From: Methanobacterium sp. PtaB.Bin024
Lineage (GTDB): Archaea; Methanobacteriota; Methanobacteria; Methanobacteriales; Methanobacteriaceae
Assembly: GCA_002067065.1 (NCBI GenBank)
Contig: MVPY01000101.1
Coordinates: forward strand, 1 to 64,000
DNA length: 64,000 nucleotides
Direction: 5' to 3'
Positions within the stretch are counted from its first letter, which is position 1; every line of letters begins with the position of its first letter. A program made the translations under genes and the position numbers. Under the pieces are notes generated by a model that saw only the letters and a list, made by a program, of their open reading frames with translations, was not told the DNA's origin and made no database searches. Positions 7,973-20,000 of the stretch are shown here, piece by piece.

Positions 7973-8566
7973 ATGAAAAAAGGATTATTATCTGCATTAT
8001 TTTTAGTTGTCGCTTTCCTGGCATTGATTCAACCAGTATCTGCCTGGGCAGCACCTAACCATTATGCTATCGCCGAACAGGTTTACTACTCTCTCCCTGC
8101 CGATGCACAGGAAAATCTGAATCTTTCAGAAATGATCAACGGTGCAGATGACCCTGATTTTAAATTTTTTGACTTCCAGTACCATCACTACCCTGCCAGT
8201 CAAGAGAAAGCCAACTATTGGCTGGAAAAAGGCGAAGAATATTATAAAGATGGGGATTACAACCAGGCCAGCTACTGTTTTGGAGTGGCAACTCATTATC
8301 TCTCGGATGGTGTTTGCCCACCACACTCAGGGGGAGGTCACTCTGGCTATGAGCACACCAAATACGAGTTAGAGGCCATGCTATTTGCACCTCATATCAC
8401 GGTCAAAAATGGAGATATAGATTCTTTACAGTCAAATTATATTCAAACCAGTGAAGATGCATGGGAACAGTGGATAAAAACTGGTGATGATGCATATATC
8501 CAGGAACCTCTGGATCATGCAGCGGATATTTCTTATTTGGCAGTGAAAAATTCGATATATTCCTAA
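7973..8566 (+). CDS. Secreted zinc-dependent phospholipase C-like protein
   Basis: A 197-residue protein with a clear signal peptide. Cleavage after PVSA would leave Trp25 as the mature N-terminus, which in bacterial phospholipase C (Bacillus cereus type) is a zinc ligand. Other family signatures in order are NHYAIAEQVY, GADDPDFKFFD, YHHYP, THYLSDGVCPPHSGGGH and GYEHTKYELE, giving the spaced His/Asp set of the PLC/P1-nuclease fold. It is probably an exported hydrolase; whether it acts on phospholipids is unknown. The gene stands alone with its own promoter and a palindrome at 7923-7935. Confidence 0.85.
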   Translation: MKKGLLSALFLVVAFLALIQPVSAWAAPNHYAIAEQVYYSLPADAQENLNLSEMINGADDPDFKFFDFQYHHYPASQEKANYWLEKGEEYYKDGDYNQASYCFGVATHYLSDGVCPPHSGGGHSGYEHTKYELEAMLFAPHITVKNGDIDSLQSNYIQTSEDAWEQWIKTGDDAYIQEPLDHAADISYLAVKNSIYS

Positions 8567-8616
8567 TTGAATTATTTTATCAATTTTTAATGAAATCTTA
8601 GATGTGGTTATTACTT

Positions 8617-9189
8617 TCATTTGTAAACTTTGAAGAAAACATTCCTTTCTGAAAAATGGGCCTCGTATTTAGCGCCATAACTTTCAAACACACTTTCATA
8701 CATAATTATAAATATTTTAGAACAATTGACGCCCAAACTATGTGCTATATTTAAAGTGTAATAATCAGTCTCTTCATTGAGCGTCACATTGTCAGTCCCT
8801 CCCTGGATTTTGACTTTAATGATTAATGCATCCATGATTTCCTGTAAAGTGCATTCTTTAAGTGGTTTATTGTAGTACCATTCAATTGCAAACTCTGCTG
8901 GTTTTTCGTTTCTGGTATATTCTTGGAACCGTTCCAGGTCAGCGGTGTCAAATAACTGTTTGGTTATATCTCTCTGTAGGAGAGTGAAAACATCCTTTAT
9001 CTCCCGGCCAATCCGCATCCAAAGTTCCTCTTCTTCAGGAGGTAATCCCAGACCCTCATTTGAATTTCGTTCAAGGCCCTCAAGGGCGTGTTCTAGGGTG
9101 CTTTGCTGTGTACCATATTTTTCAGCGTATTTTTTAAGTATTTCGTGGTGTTTTTGGGATATGGTGGTGTTTACGCGGTATTTTTTCAT
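8617..9189 (-). CDS. RHH-domain protein, paralogue 3 of 3
   Basis: A 190-residue protein. Residues 1-45 (KKYRVNTTISQKHHEILKKY, then GTQQSTLEHALEGL) fit a ribbon-helix-helix DNA-binding domain. The rest, from about 60, contains LWMRIGREIKDVF, AEFAIEWYYNKPLKECTLQEI and a C-terminal HSLGVNCSKIF...SYGAKYEAHFSERNVFFKVYK block shared by all three copies, perhaps a ligand- or protein-binding domain. SD GAGGGGG precedes the ATG. The spacing to the next copy upstream is 35 bases, so the three are probably co-transcribed. Target genes are unknown; the nearest is the surface-protein locus. Confidence 0.75.
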   Translation of the reverse strand: MKKYRVNTTISQKHHEILKKYAEKYGTQQSTLEHALEGLERNSNEGLGLPPEEEELWMRIGREIKDVFTLLQRDITKQLFDTADLERFQEYTRNEKPAEFAIEWYYNKPLKECTLQEIMDALIIKVKIQGGTDNVTLNEETDYYTLNIAHSLGVNCSKIFIIMYESVFESYGAKYEAHFSERNVFFKVYK

Positions 9190-9224
9190 TTTCCCCCTCT
9201 ATAACATTATTTTATCAGAAATAA

Positions 9225-9797
9225 TCATTCTTTATATACCTTGAAGAAAACGCTCCTTTCAGAAAAATCGCTCTCAAATTTGGCACCGAAACTCTCGAAA
9301 ACGCTTTCATTCATCATGACAAGAGTTTTTGAACCATTAATTCCAAGGCTGTGAGTTAAATTTATGGTATAACATTTATCATTCTCAGTACAATTTACAG
9401 TATCAGCAGAACTTTGCATCTTGATATTAAGGATTACAGCTTCAATAATTTCTGGTAAAGTACACTCTTTAATGTGTTTGTTGTGATACCATTCTACTGC
9501 AAAATCTGCTGGTTTAACATTTTTCACATATTCTCTGAATTCTTCCACATCAGTATTTTCAAGGAATTTTTTGGTTAAATCTTTAGGTAAAAGCGCATTT
9601 AGATCTAATATTTCCCGGTATATTCGTATCCAAAGTTCTTCTTCTGGAGATAATTCATCAACAGGATTTGAATTATTTTTGAGACTTTCGAGGGCGTGTT
9701 CTAGGACCTTTTGTTGTGTGCCGTATTTTCCCACAAACTCTTTAAGTAATTCATGGTGTTTTTGGGATATGGTTGTGTTCACACGGTATTTTTTCAT
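9225..9797 (-). CDS. RHH-domain protein, paralogue 2 of 3
   Basis: A 190-residue middle copy with the same N-terminal KKYRVNTTISQKHHELLKEF helix pair and the same C-terminal block (HSLGINGSKTLVMMNESVFE, SDFSERSVFFKVYKE). It differs from its neighbours mainly in the linker (residues 45-75) and in the NVKPADFAVEWYHNKHIKE segment. SD GAGGAGGGGGC lies directly before the ATG. The three copies keep the N-terminal DNA-binding face nearly constant while the rest drifts, which suggests they recognise related operators but differ in partner or ligand. Confidence 0.75.
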   Translation of the reverse strand: MKKYRVNTTISQKHHELLKEFVGKYGTQQKVLEHALESLKNNSNPVDELSPEEELWIRIYREILDLNALLPKDLTKKFLENTDVEEFREYVKNVKPADFAVEWYHNKHIKECTLPEIIEAVILNIKMQSSADTVNCTENDKCYTINLTHSLGINGSKTLVMMNESVFESFGAKFESDFSERSVFFKVYKE

Positions 9798-9836
9798 TTT
9801 GCCCCCTCCTCAGTATTTTCATCAAAAATAGTAGTC

Positions 9837-10406
9837 TTACTTAAATATCTTGAATGTGATGCTCCGTTCAGAATAGTTGCTCTCAAATTTGGCCCCGTAA
9901 CTTTCCAAAGCCCTTTCATTCATCATTACCAGTGTTTGGGAGCCTTTAATACCAAAACTATGTGTCATATGTATAGCGTAACTCTGGCCATCTTCTGTGC
10001 AAGTAATAGTATCTGCTGAGCTCTGGATTTTAATATTGCAAATTAAACCATCGATTAATTCTTGTAAAGTGCATTCTTTGAGGGGTTTGTTATATAACCA
10101 TTCCACTGCAAACATAGCGGGGTTTACATTTTTTACATATTCTCTGAATTGTTCAATATCCGCATTTTCAATTAACATTCTGCCCAAATCTTTTTGGAAA
10201 ATTACCAATATGTCTTTTACTTCATTACCTGCTCTCATCCAAACTTTTAATTCTTTAGATAATCCTTTGGGTTGATTTGAGTTATTTTCAAGGCCTTCAA
10301 GGGCGTGTTCCAGGGTGCTTTGTTGTGTGCCGTATTTTTCCGCGTGTTTTTTGAGAATATCATGGTGTTTTTGGGATATGGTTGTGTTCACACGGTATTT
10401 TTTCAT
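9837..10406 (-). CDS. RHH-domain protein, paralogue 1 of 3
   Basis: A 189-residue copy and the first of the tandem set in the direction of transcription. The frame is open upstream to 10514, but the ATG at 10406 is chosen because GGGGGC lies before it and it matches the MKKYRVNTTIS start of the other two copies. The N-terminal RHH is followed by a linker with QPKGLSKELKVWMRAGNEV, NPAMFAVEWLYNKPLKE and the shared C-terminus HSFGIKGSQTLVMMNERALE...NYSERSITFKIFK. It is divergent from the CARDB-like gene at 10578, with a 171-base intergenic region that could carry both promoters and an autoregulatory site. Confidence 0.75.
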   Translation of the reverse strand: MKKYRVNTTISQKHHDILKKHAEKYGTQQSTLEHALEGLENNSNQPKGLSKELKVWMRAGNEVKDILVIFQKDLGRMLIENADIEQFREYVKNVNPAMFAVEWLYNKPLKECTLQELIDGLICNIKIQSSADTITCTEDGQSYAIHMTHSFGIKGSQTLVMMNERALESYGAKFESNYSERSITFKIFK

Positions 10407-10577
10407 TATTATGCCCCCACTCAAATTAGGTTCCATTTTTTGTATTATTTTATCATCGGTTAAAATTTTCTGTGCGTACCAACTAACATTCATACACCTC
10501 CATACGTATTCCATGCAAATAAACTATTAATAATTGCACATGAGTAATAGAATTTAAAGATAGAAGGGGTTGTCATA

Positions 10578-11006
10578 ATGACTGGCGGCACTTATAATAA
10601 TTTTAATACTAAATCTATTAATGTAAATGATTTGAATCATGTAAAAAATAATAAATCGCAATTATTTTTTACTAGTAATGAAGTTGAACCTCTTTTTCCA
10701 GGTGAACATGAACCTTTCAATGTATATTTTAATTTTAAGAGCATAGGTTCGGTTGATGTAGGGGAGTTTAAAATCAGGATGATAACCGAATGTAAAGAGA
10801 ATAGTTCCCTTGGAGTGGATATTGAGGATCAGATTGTTCCCTCATTGAATGGAGGGGCGACAGGAGAGGTTATTTTAAGATTTGATTACGGCATGCCTAC
10901 AGGAACTTATGTTATTAACGCTTATCTAGATTATAACAACCAAATACGCGGAGAAGGTGAATACATAGGAAATCGGAGTGCATCTTGTGTTGTTATTGTT
11001 GGATAA
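10578..11006 (+). CDS. CARDB-like beta-sandwich protein preceding the giant surface protein
   Basis: A 142-residue protein with no signal peptide. Residues about 35-140 resemble a CARDB/Ig-like adhesion module: a hydrophobic-alternating start (EPFNVYFNFKSIGSVDVGEF), a middle GATGEVILRFDYGMPTGTY and a final VINAYLDYNNQIRGEGEYIGNR strand pair. SD AAGGGG lies eight bases before the ATG. It ends 49 bases before the giant secreted protein on the same strand, so the two may be co-transcribed. Why an extracellular-type fold would lack a signal peptide is unclear; it may act inside the cell or be exported by another route. Confidence 0.65.
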   Translation: MTGGTYNNFNTKSINVNDLNHVKNNKSQLFFTSNEVEPLFPGEHEPFNVYFNFKSIGSVDVGEFKIRMITECKENSSLGVDIEDQIVPSLNGGATGEVILRFDYGMPTGTYVINAYLDYNNQIRGEGEYIGNRSASCVVIVG

Positions 11007-11055
11007 ATCTCCTATTTGAATAAATGGCTTTTATCACAGTGGGGAGGGCGTTTAA

Positions 11056-14000
11056 TTGGTTTTCGGAAGCATAAATGGTGTTAAAAAATATTCATCAGCA
11101 GGGTTAATAAATAATAATCGTTTATTTGCTATTTTGATAGTTTTATTGAGTTTAACTGCAATTTTTTGTTATACTGTAGGGACAGTTTCAGCTGACTCTT
11201 CAAGGATATATGTTAACAATAATACTGGAAACGACTCTTGGGATGGTCAAAACCCAACATGGAACGGTACCAGTGGACCTAAATTGAGTATTAAAAACGC
11301 TACAGGCACTGTAGTTACAGACGGAACTGTGAACTTGGCTAATGGAATATATAACGGCCCTGATAATCGTGATATAACCTTGGATAAAAACATGATAATT
11401 CAGGGTGAAAGCAGTGAAAAAACCATCATCGATGCACAGTATTTAGGTAGGTTATTCACCGTAAATAGTGGAGTAACAGTTATTATCCAAGAAGTTACCA
11501 TAATGAATGGCCTTATTTCTGGATCTTCTGCACAAGGAGGTGCTATTTACAATTCAGGTACTTTAACTGTTAATAATGTTACATTCTCCGGTAACAATGC
11601 AACAGTTAAAGGTGGTGCTATTTACAATTGGTACGGTATTTTAACTGTCAATGGTTGCACTTTCATAAATAACAGTGTAACATATATTGGCATGGGTGGT
11701 GCTATTTGTAATGACTTTGGCAATTTTAACATGAATAACTGCAATTTTACAAATAACAGCGGCTATTGGGGTGGTGCTATTGGAACAACCGATTATTCTT
11801 CCACTACTCAAAATATAAGTGACAGCAGTTTTACCAATAACTATTCCATTGGTGGGGGTAGTGAAGTCGGTGGAGGCGCAATATATCACAGTGCAGGTAA
11901 TTTAATTGTTACAAACTGTATATTCACTGGAAACACTGCAATAGACTATGGCGGTGCTATCCTTCACTATTATGCCAATAATTTGACGGTAACTAATTGT
12001 ACTTTCACGGGTAATAGTGCCAATGCAGGTGGTGGGGCCATCGCCACCTTGTATAATATTGGTAATATGGATATAACTGGCAGTATTTTCACTGATAACG
12101 CAGCAACTAATGGCCGTGGAGGAGCCCTCTACCATGCACGCAACATGTTAAATGTGCATTTCTGCAGATTCTTTAATAATAACGCATATCATGATATTGG
12201 GACTACAATTTATCTTGATTTTTTTTATTACACTGGAACTATTGATGCAACTAATAACTGGTGGGGAACAAATAGCAATCCTAAAACCATTCCGGGTCTT
12301 ATTGTAGGAGGTTCGGATGATTCTGTGAATGTTAATCCATGGATAATGCTTACCATAAACTCTGCACCCTCCATGGGTACTGTTGGTGGCACGTCGACAG
12401 TAACCGCAGATTTAATCCATAATAGTTTAGGTGAGGATACAAGTAGTTTAGGACTTGTTCCTACGGGTGGAATTCCTTTACAGTTTGGAAATGACTTCCG
12501 CGGAAGTTTAACAATTAATGATACTACTTTTAACAGTACTAATCAGGTAACTACTGGTTTCACTGGTTTGGCTTTCGGATTATCAACAGTTAATGCCACG
12601 TTTGATAATCAGACTGTGCAAACAGGAATAACAATTCTTGGTAGAGATGAAGTGTATGTTTCACCAACAGGAAACGATGATACTGGTGATGGAAGCCCAA
12701 CTAATCCTTTTTTAACTATCCTTAAAGGTGTTAATAACACATACGCTGATGGTAAGCTTTACATTGCTAATGGAACTTACCTTGGAATCCTAAATAATAA
12801 TATAACTATCAACAGGAATCTTTCCATATTTGGAGAAAGTCAGACGGGCACTATAATTGATGCACAAAATAGTGGAAGAATTTTCCTTATAAACAGCGGA
12901 ATTAATGTTACAATTCAGAATTTAACCTTTAAAAATGGAAATGCAACAGATTCTGGTGGTGCTATCTATAATTACGGTAATTTAACTTTAAATAACTGTA
13001 GTTTCACAAATAACACTCAATCTCTTTTAACCAATGCTGGTGGCGGGGCCATAATGGCTGATCATGGGATTTTAACTGTAAATAACTGTAACTTCTTAAA
13101 TAACTGGGCACATGAAAGTTCAGGAGCTATAGCTGGCCACTATTCATCTGTCACCATTAATGGCAGTACTTTCAATGGTAACAGTGCAATCTCTGGTAGT
13201 GGGGGTGCTATTAATAACTATCAAGGTACTCTGAGTGTAAATGATAGCAATTTCACCTACAATACTGCAGATCAGTATGGTGGTGCTATTAACAACGACG
13301 GTGGCACATTAACAGTAAACAATAGCACATTCACCAACAACACAGCCACCCATATGAGTGGTGGGGCCATCAGTGGCAGTACTTTAACTGTTAATGGCAG
13401 TACTTTCATTAACAACACAGCATCAAACTATGATGGAGGGGCTATTGGTGCTGGTACTTCGACCATAACCTGCAGTACCTTCATAAATAATCACGCATAC
13501 CGAAATGGTGGTGTTATCACTACTGGCACTGCAAACATCAATTTCTGCAGATTCGTTAATAACACTGCACCCGGTCAGGGTAGCACTATTTTATGTTATT
13601 CTGGGTCTGTTAACGCTGAAAATAACTGGTGGGGCTCTAATAGCAGTCCATCAGGAGAAGTGTATGGTAATGTGGATTACGGTCCATGGATAGTACTTAC
13701 CATAAATGTTACACCCTCCACGGTTAGTGTTGGTGGTACGTCAACAGTAACCTCAGATTTAATCCATAATAGTTTAGGTGAGGATACAAGTAGTTTAGGA
13801 CTTGTCCCTACAAGTGGAATTCATCTACAGTTTGGAAACGACTTCCGCGGAAGTTTAACAATTACAAGTACTACTTTTAACAGTACTAACCAGGCAAATA
13901 CTGTTTTCACTGGTTTGGCTTTCGGATTATCAACAGTTAATGTTACGTTTGACAATCAGACTGTGCAAACAGGAATAACGATCCTTGGTAGGGATGAGGT

Positions 14001-17000
14001 GTATGTTTCACCAACAGGTAACGATGATGATGGTGATGGAAGCCCAGTTAATCCGTTTTTAACTATCTTTAAAGGTGTTAATAACACATACTCAGATGGT
14101 AAGCTTTACATTGCTAATGGAACTTACACTGGAACTCTGAATAAGAATATCACGATCAGCAGGAATCTTTCCATATTTGGAGAAATTCAGCCCGGTACTA
14201 TAATTGATGCAGAAAATATTGGAACAATTTTCCTTATAGATAGTGGGATAAATGTAACTATTGTAAATATAACCTTTGTAAATGGGAATTCAACTATTTA
14301 TGGTGGTGCTATTTACAATAATGGTAATTTAACTGTAACTAATGGCATGTTTAGCAATAACACTGCAACTAATTGGGGTGGTGCAATTTATAATGATTTA
14401 AATGCTATTTTAACCATTGAAAATAGTGTATTTTCTGATAACAATGTAATTACTTATGGTGGTGGTGCAATCTACAAGAAAGGAGGCACTTTGGATCTCA
14501 ATAATTGTATTTTTACCAATAACACTGCAAATTTTGGTGGTGCGATCTCTAATTCGGGTGGTATGGACTTTACTGTGATTAATTGTGTTTTCACTAATAA
14601 CACTGCAACTAATGGAGCTGGTGGAGCTCTTAACAACTACTTCACCACTCAGATTACTGTTAACAACTGTACATTCACAGGAAACAATGCAACTTCGAGT
14701 GGTGGTGCTATAAATACTAATGGTGCTCCTTTGAATGTGGTAAATTGTACTTTCATAAGTAACAGTGCAGATCATGGGGGAGCAATCCTCAATTGCTATC
14801 AAAATAACCCATTGATTATAAACAATTGCATTTTCAATAATAATAAAGCAACTAATCTTGGTGGAGCAATAGAGAATTATTTAAGCATTACAATAATAAC
14901 AAACAGCACGATAATTAACAACACTGCAACTTATGGCAGTGCCATATGGCATGATGGCGGTACTACAACTGTGCATTTCACTAGATTTGTTGGAAATACT
15001 GCTTCTCAAGGCAGTGTAATTCATTGTTATTCTGGATCTGTTAATGCTGAAAACAATTGGTGGGCTTCTAATAACAGTCCATCAAGTAAAGTTTATGGTT
15101 CTGTAGATTACAGTCCCTGGATAGTGCTTACCATAAATGCTACACCCTCCACGGTTACTGTTGGTGGCACGTCAACAGTAACCGCAGATTTAACTTATAA
15201 TAACTTCGGTGAGGATACAAGCAGTTTAGGACTTGTACCTACAAGTGGAATTCCTTTACAGTTTGGAAATGATTCTCTTGGGAACTTAACAATCACTAAT
15301 ACTACTTTTAATAGTACAAACCAGGCAACCACAGTTTTCACGGGTTTAACTTTCGGATTATCTATGGTAAATGACACATTTGACAATCAGACTGTGCAAA
15401 CAGGAATAAACATCCTTGGCAGGGACGATGTTTATGTTTCACCATCTGGAAATGATGATAATGACGGAAGTCAAGAAAATCCATTCTTAACCATTAGCAA
15501 AGGAGTTCTAAACACATATTCCAATGGAATGCTCCATATTGCCAATGGAACTTACACGGGAACTTTAAATAAGAATATAACTATCAGTAGGAATCTTTCC
15601 ATACTTGGTGAAAGCTTGTCTGGGACTGTAATCGATGCACAAAACAGTGGAAGAATTTTCCTTATTAATTCTGGGGTGAATGTTACAATTCAGAATTTAA
15701 CACTTATAAATGGAAGTATTGCGGATGAGGGCGGCACGATCTACAATAGTGGTAATTTAACTGTAACTGATTGTAATTTCGTAAATAACTCTGCAACTAG
15801 TGGGGGCGCTATTAGGAACTATGGTAATTCAATTGTTACAAACAGTAATTTCACACATAATGCAGCAAGTGATCGTGGAGGTGCAATCTCTAACCGTCTT
15901 GGTAATTTAACTGTAACAAACTGTCAATTTAGCTTCAATACTGGAACTTTATATAGTGGTGCAATTGATAATTCTGGCGGTGTCATGCATGTAATAAATA
16001 GTACATTTACGAACAACACGGTTACTAATGGCCATAGTGGTGCTGTTGGTGGCAGTACAGTAAATGTTAGCGGATGTACTTTCATAAACAACACAGCAAG
16101 TATTGATGGTGGTGCTTTAGGCGCTGGTACTTCAACAATAAACTCCTGTACTTTTCTAAATAACAGGGCAGGTAGAAATGGAGGTGCTATTAGTACAGGA
16201 GATTCTACCGTACATTTCTGCAGATTTGTGGGGAACAATGCACCCCAACTCGGAAGCACTTTTTACTGTTATTCTGGATCTGTTAATGCGGAAAATAATT
16301 GGTGGGGTTCTAATAGCAGTCCATCAGGTAAAATTTATGGTGCTGTCGATTACAATCCTTGGTTAGTGCTCAAAATAAGCGCTACTCCGACCACAATAAC
16401 TACTTACGGTACTTCAAGTGTGGTTGCAGATTTAACTTGGAATTCTGAAAACAAGCAGCCTACAGGAGGATTTGTGCATAATGTAAAAGGTTTTGATGCG
16501 ACCTTCAGTGTTAGTCCAACTGGTAGAGGTACTTTTAACCCTGTAACAGGCCCTATAAGCAATGGAAAGGCTAATTCAACCTTTACAGCAAGTTATACTT
16601 CGGGTTCTGTAACAGTTTCAGCAAAAGTTGATACACAAACAGTAAGCACAACTATTACAATTAATCTACCGAGTCGAAACGATATTTATGTTGCAACAAC
16701 AGGCAGCGACACCACAGGAGATGGAAGCCAAGAACATCCATATAAAACTATACAGACCGGTTATAATGCTGTTAATACCAATGGTAGAATTCATATTGCA
16801 AATGGAATTTATTCAGGGACCGGTAACAAAGCCATAACCATTGGAAGAAGTATTTCTATATTTGGTGAAAGCCAGGAGGGCACTATAATCAATGCTGAAA
16901 ATAGTGGAAGAATATTCACCATAAACAGTGGATGCACAGTTACAATTCAGAATTTAACACTTAGAAATGGAAATGCGCAATATGCTAGCGCAATCCATGA

Positions 17001-20000
17001 TTTGGGTACCTTAACTGTAACTAACTGTACCTTCACCGCCAACACTGTAACCGGAGGAACAGGAAGTGGTGCTTTAAATGTTGACCATGGTACATTGACT
17101 GTAAATGACTGTACATTCACAAATAACATCTCAAATAATAGTGGAGCTCTGAATAATTATTATGGTGTCTTGGTGACAGTTAATAACTGCATATTCACCA
17201 ACAACGCTGCAGTTGCAGGTGGGGCTATAAATAATGATCACAGTACCATGACTGTAACTAACTGTACATTCATAGGTAACAATGCAACATCCAGCACGGC
17301 CAGTGGTGGAGCTGTAAATAATGCATACGGTACATTAACCATAAATAACAGCACTTTCACCAATAACAATGCCAGGTTCTCTTATGGTGCTGCTATCAAC
17401 AATCATTATGGTATCTCATTAAATTTGAATAACTGCACTTTTACAGGTAATATTGCAAAAGGTGGAGGGGCATTAAACAGTTATAACAGTGGATTAACTG
17501 TAACTAACTGTATTTTAACTAATAATAGTGCAACTGGGGGAAATGGTGGTGCGGTTAATATTGCATATGGTACTTTTGCTGTGGATAACAGCACTTTTAC
17601 TAATAACACCGCTAAAAATACCTCAGGTGGCGCAATAACAAATTATTATGGCACTTCAACTCTTAATAACTGCTCTTTTACAAGTAACACGGCATTAGGT
17701 GGGGGTGCAATTCATAATGATCATGGTACGTTAACAGCAACTAACTGTACTTCCACAGATAACCATGCAACTGGAGGCACTGGAAGTGGAGGTGCCATGA
17801 ACAACGCTTATGGCACATTAACTGTAAATAACAGTACTTTCACAAATAACACTTCAAACAATAATGGGGGCGCCATAAATAATCATTATGGTACTTCAAT
17901 AGTCAACACCAGCACTTTTGTAGGTAACAGTGCAGTTATGGGTGGTGCAATCAACAGTAATTATGATGGTGCTGTTTTAAATGCAACAAGCTGTATTTTC
18001 ACTGGTAACAGTGCAACCAGTGCTACGTTTGGTGGCGGTGCTATCAGGAACTATAATGGTACATCAACTATTGTTAACAGCAATTTTACCAATAATGTAG
18101 CACTTAACGGTGGTGCTATTTACAATTTAGGAAATTATAATGCCAATTTAGGTAATTTAACGTTAACAAACTGTACTTTCACCAGTAACAATGCAAATAC
18201 TTATGGGGGGGCTATCGAGAATTATTATGGTATTTTAACATCTACAAACTCTACATTTACTAATAATTGTGCAAGTGCAGGGGGATCAATACACAATCAA
18301 TACGGTCAGGGAACCATAAATAACTGTACTTTCACCGATAACATTGCACTAAACGGTGGTGGCGGTGCTATAGCAAATCATGAAGCTTTATTAATCGTAA
18401 ATACTAGTACTTTTAATGGTAACAATGCAACTGCAAGCACGAAACGTGGTGGTGCTATTCAAAGTTATAATGGACAATTGATAGTAAACACCAGTGATTT
18501 TTCTGGAAATAATGCAAATATGGGTGGTGCTATTGGTATCTGGGGTAATGCAACAATAAACTTCTGCAGAATAATTGAAAACACCGCAACTCAAGGTTCA
18601 GGAATCTACTTCAATAACACCCAGGGCGGATCTGTGAATGCTGAAAACAACTGGTGGGGAACAAACACTAACCCAAAAGATGTTCCAGGACTAATTGGTG
18701 GTACAAATGCAGCAGCTATTAGTGCAGTGGACACGGACCCCTGGATAGTACTGACCATCAGCGCTGATCCAAGTTCAATACCAACTGACGGAAGTTCAAA
18801 CATAACTGCCGACCTGTTACACGATAATCATGGTGATCCAGTAAGTGGTGTGGTGCCATATAATGGACCCGCACACTTTGCAACCAACTTAGGGAGCATT
18901 GCAGATGATGATTTCAGTGATGGAATAGCTACTTCTCAGTTAGATGGAGGATCTGTAGCTGGTCATGCTCATGTTTCTGCGTATGTAGATGGTGCAAGTA
19001 TTGAAACATTAGTGGATGTTGGTCATCTGAGTGTTATAGACATCATTCCTGTTGATGGTGCAACCGATGTAAACCAGGATCAAGAGATAACAGTCACATT
19101 CAGTGAGGACATTCAGGCAGGAACCAACTACCAGGGTATAACTGTACGCACTTTAAGTGGACAAGGATACTCTATAACCAAAAACATTGTGGATGACCAA
19201 TTAATTATCACTGGAAGATGGACACCTGGAACAACCTTTGAAATAGTAATACCAAAAAATTCGATACAAGACTTAAGTGGCAACCAAATCGCAGCTACTT
19301 ACACTTCTACCTTCACTGCCAGTGAAGGACCTTTGGTGGAAAGCTTTGATCCATCCAATGGATCTACTAATGTAGATCCAAACAAACAGATAGTAGTTAC
19401 CTTTAATGAAGACATTCAGGCAGGAACCAACTACCAGGGTATAACCGTACGCACCCTCAGTGGAAAAGGATACGGAATAACCAAAAACATCGTGGGAAAC
19501 CAACTATTTATCACAGGTAGATGGACCCGTGGTACAACCTTTGAGATAGTGATACCCAGAAACGCGGTAAGGGACATGGATGGTAATGGTAACGCGAACA
19601 TGAACGTGTCCACCTTCACTGCTGGTACTGCACTCTCATTAGTGAGTTTTGATCCCACTTATGGAACCACCGATGTAGATCAAAACAAACAGATAGTAAT
19701 TACCTTCAGTGAGGATATTCAGGCAGGAACCAACTACCAGGGCATAACTGTGCGAACATTAAGTGGACAAGGATACTCCATAACCAAGACTATCAACGAA
19801 AACAAACTAACCATCACCGGGAGATGGACACCAGGAACAACCTTTGAAATAGTAATACCCAAAAATGCACTCCAAGACCTAAGCGGCAACCCCAATACAG
19901 AAACATACACATCCACATTCACAGCAAGTGAAGGACCTTTAGTAACAAGCTTCGACCCAGACAGTGGAGCCACCGACGTAGCACGAGATAAACAGATAGT

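Noticed and set aside
14410..14802. 130-codon and other minus-strand frames inside the adhesin gene
   Set aside because: They arise from the regular composition of the beta-helix rungs; no SD or family.
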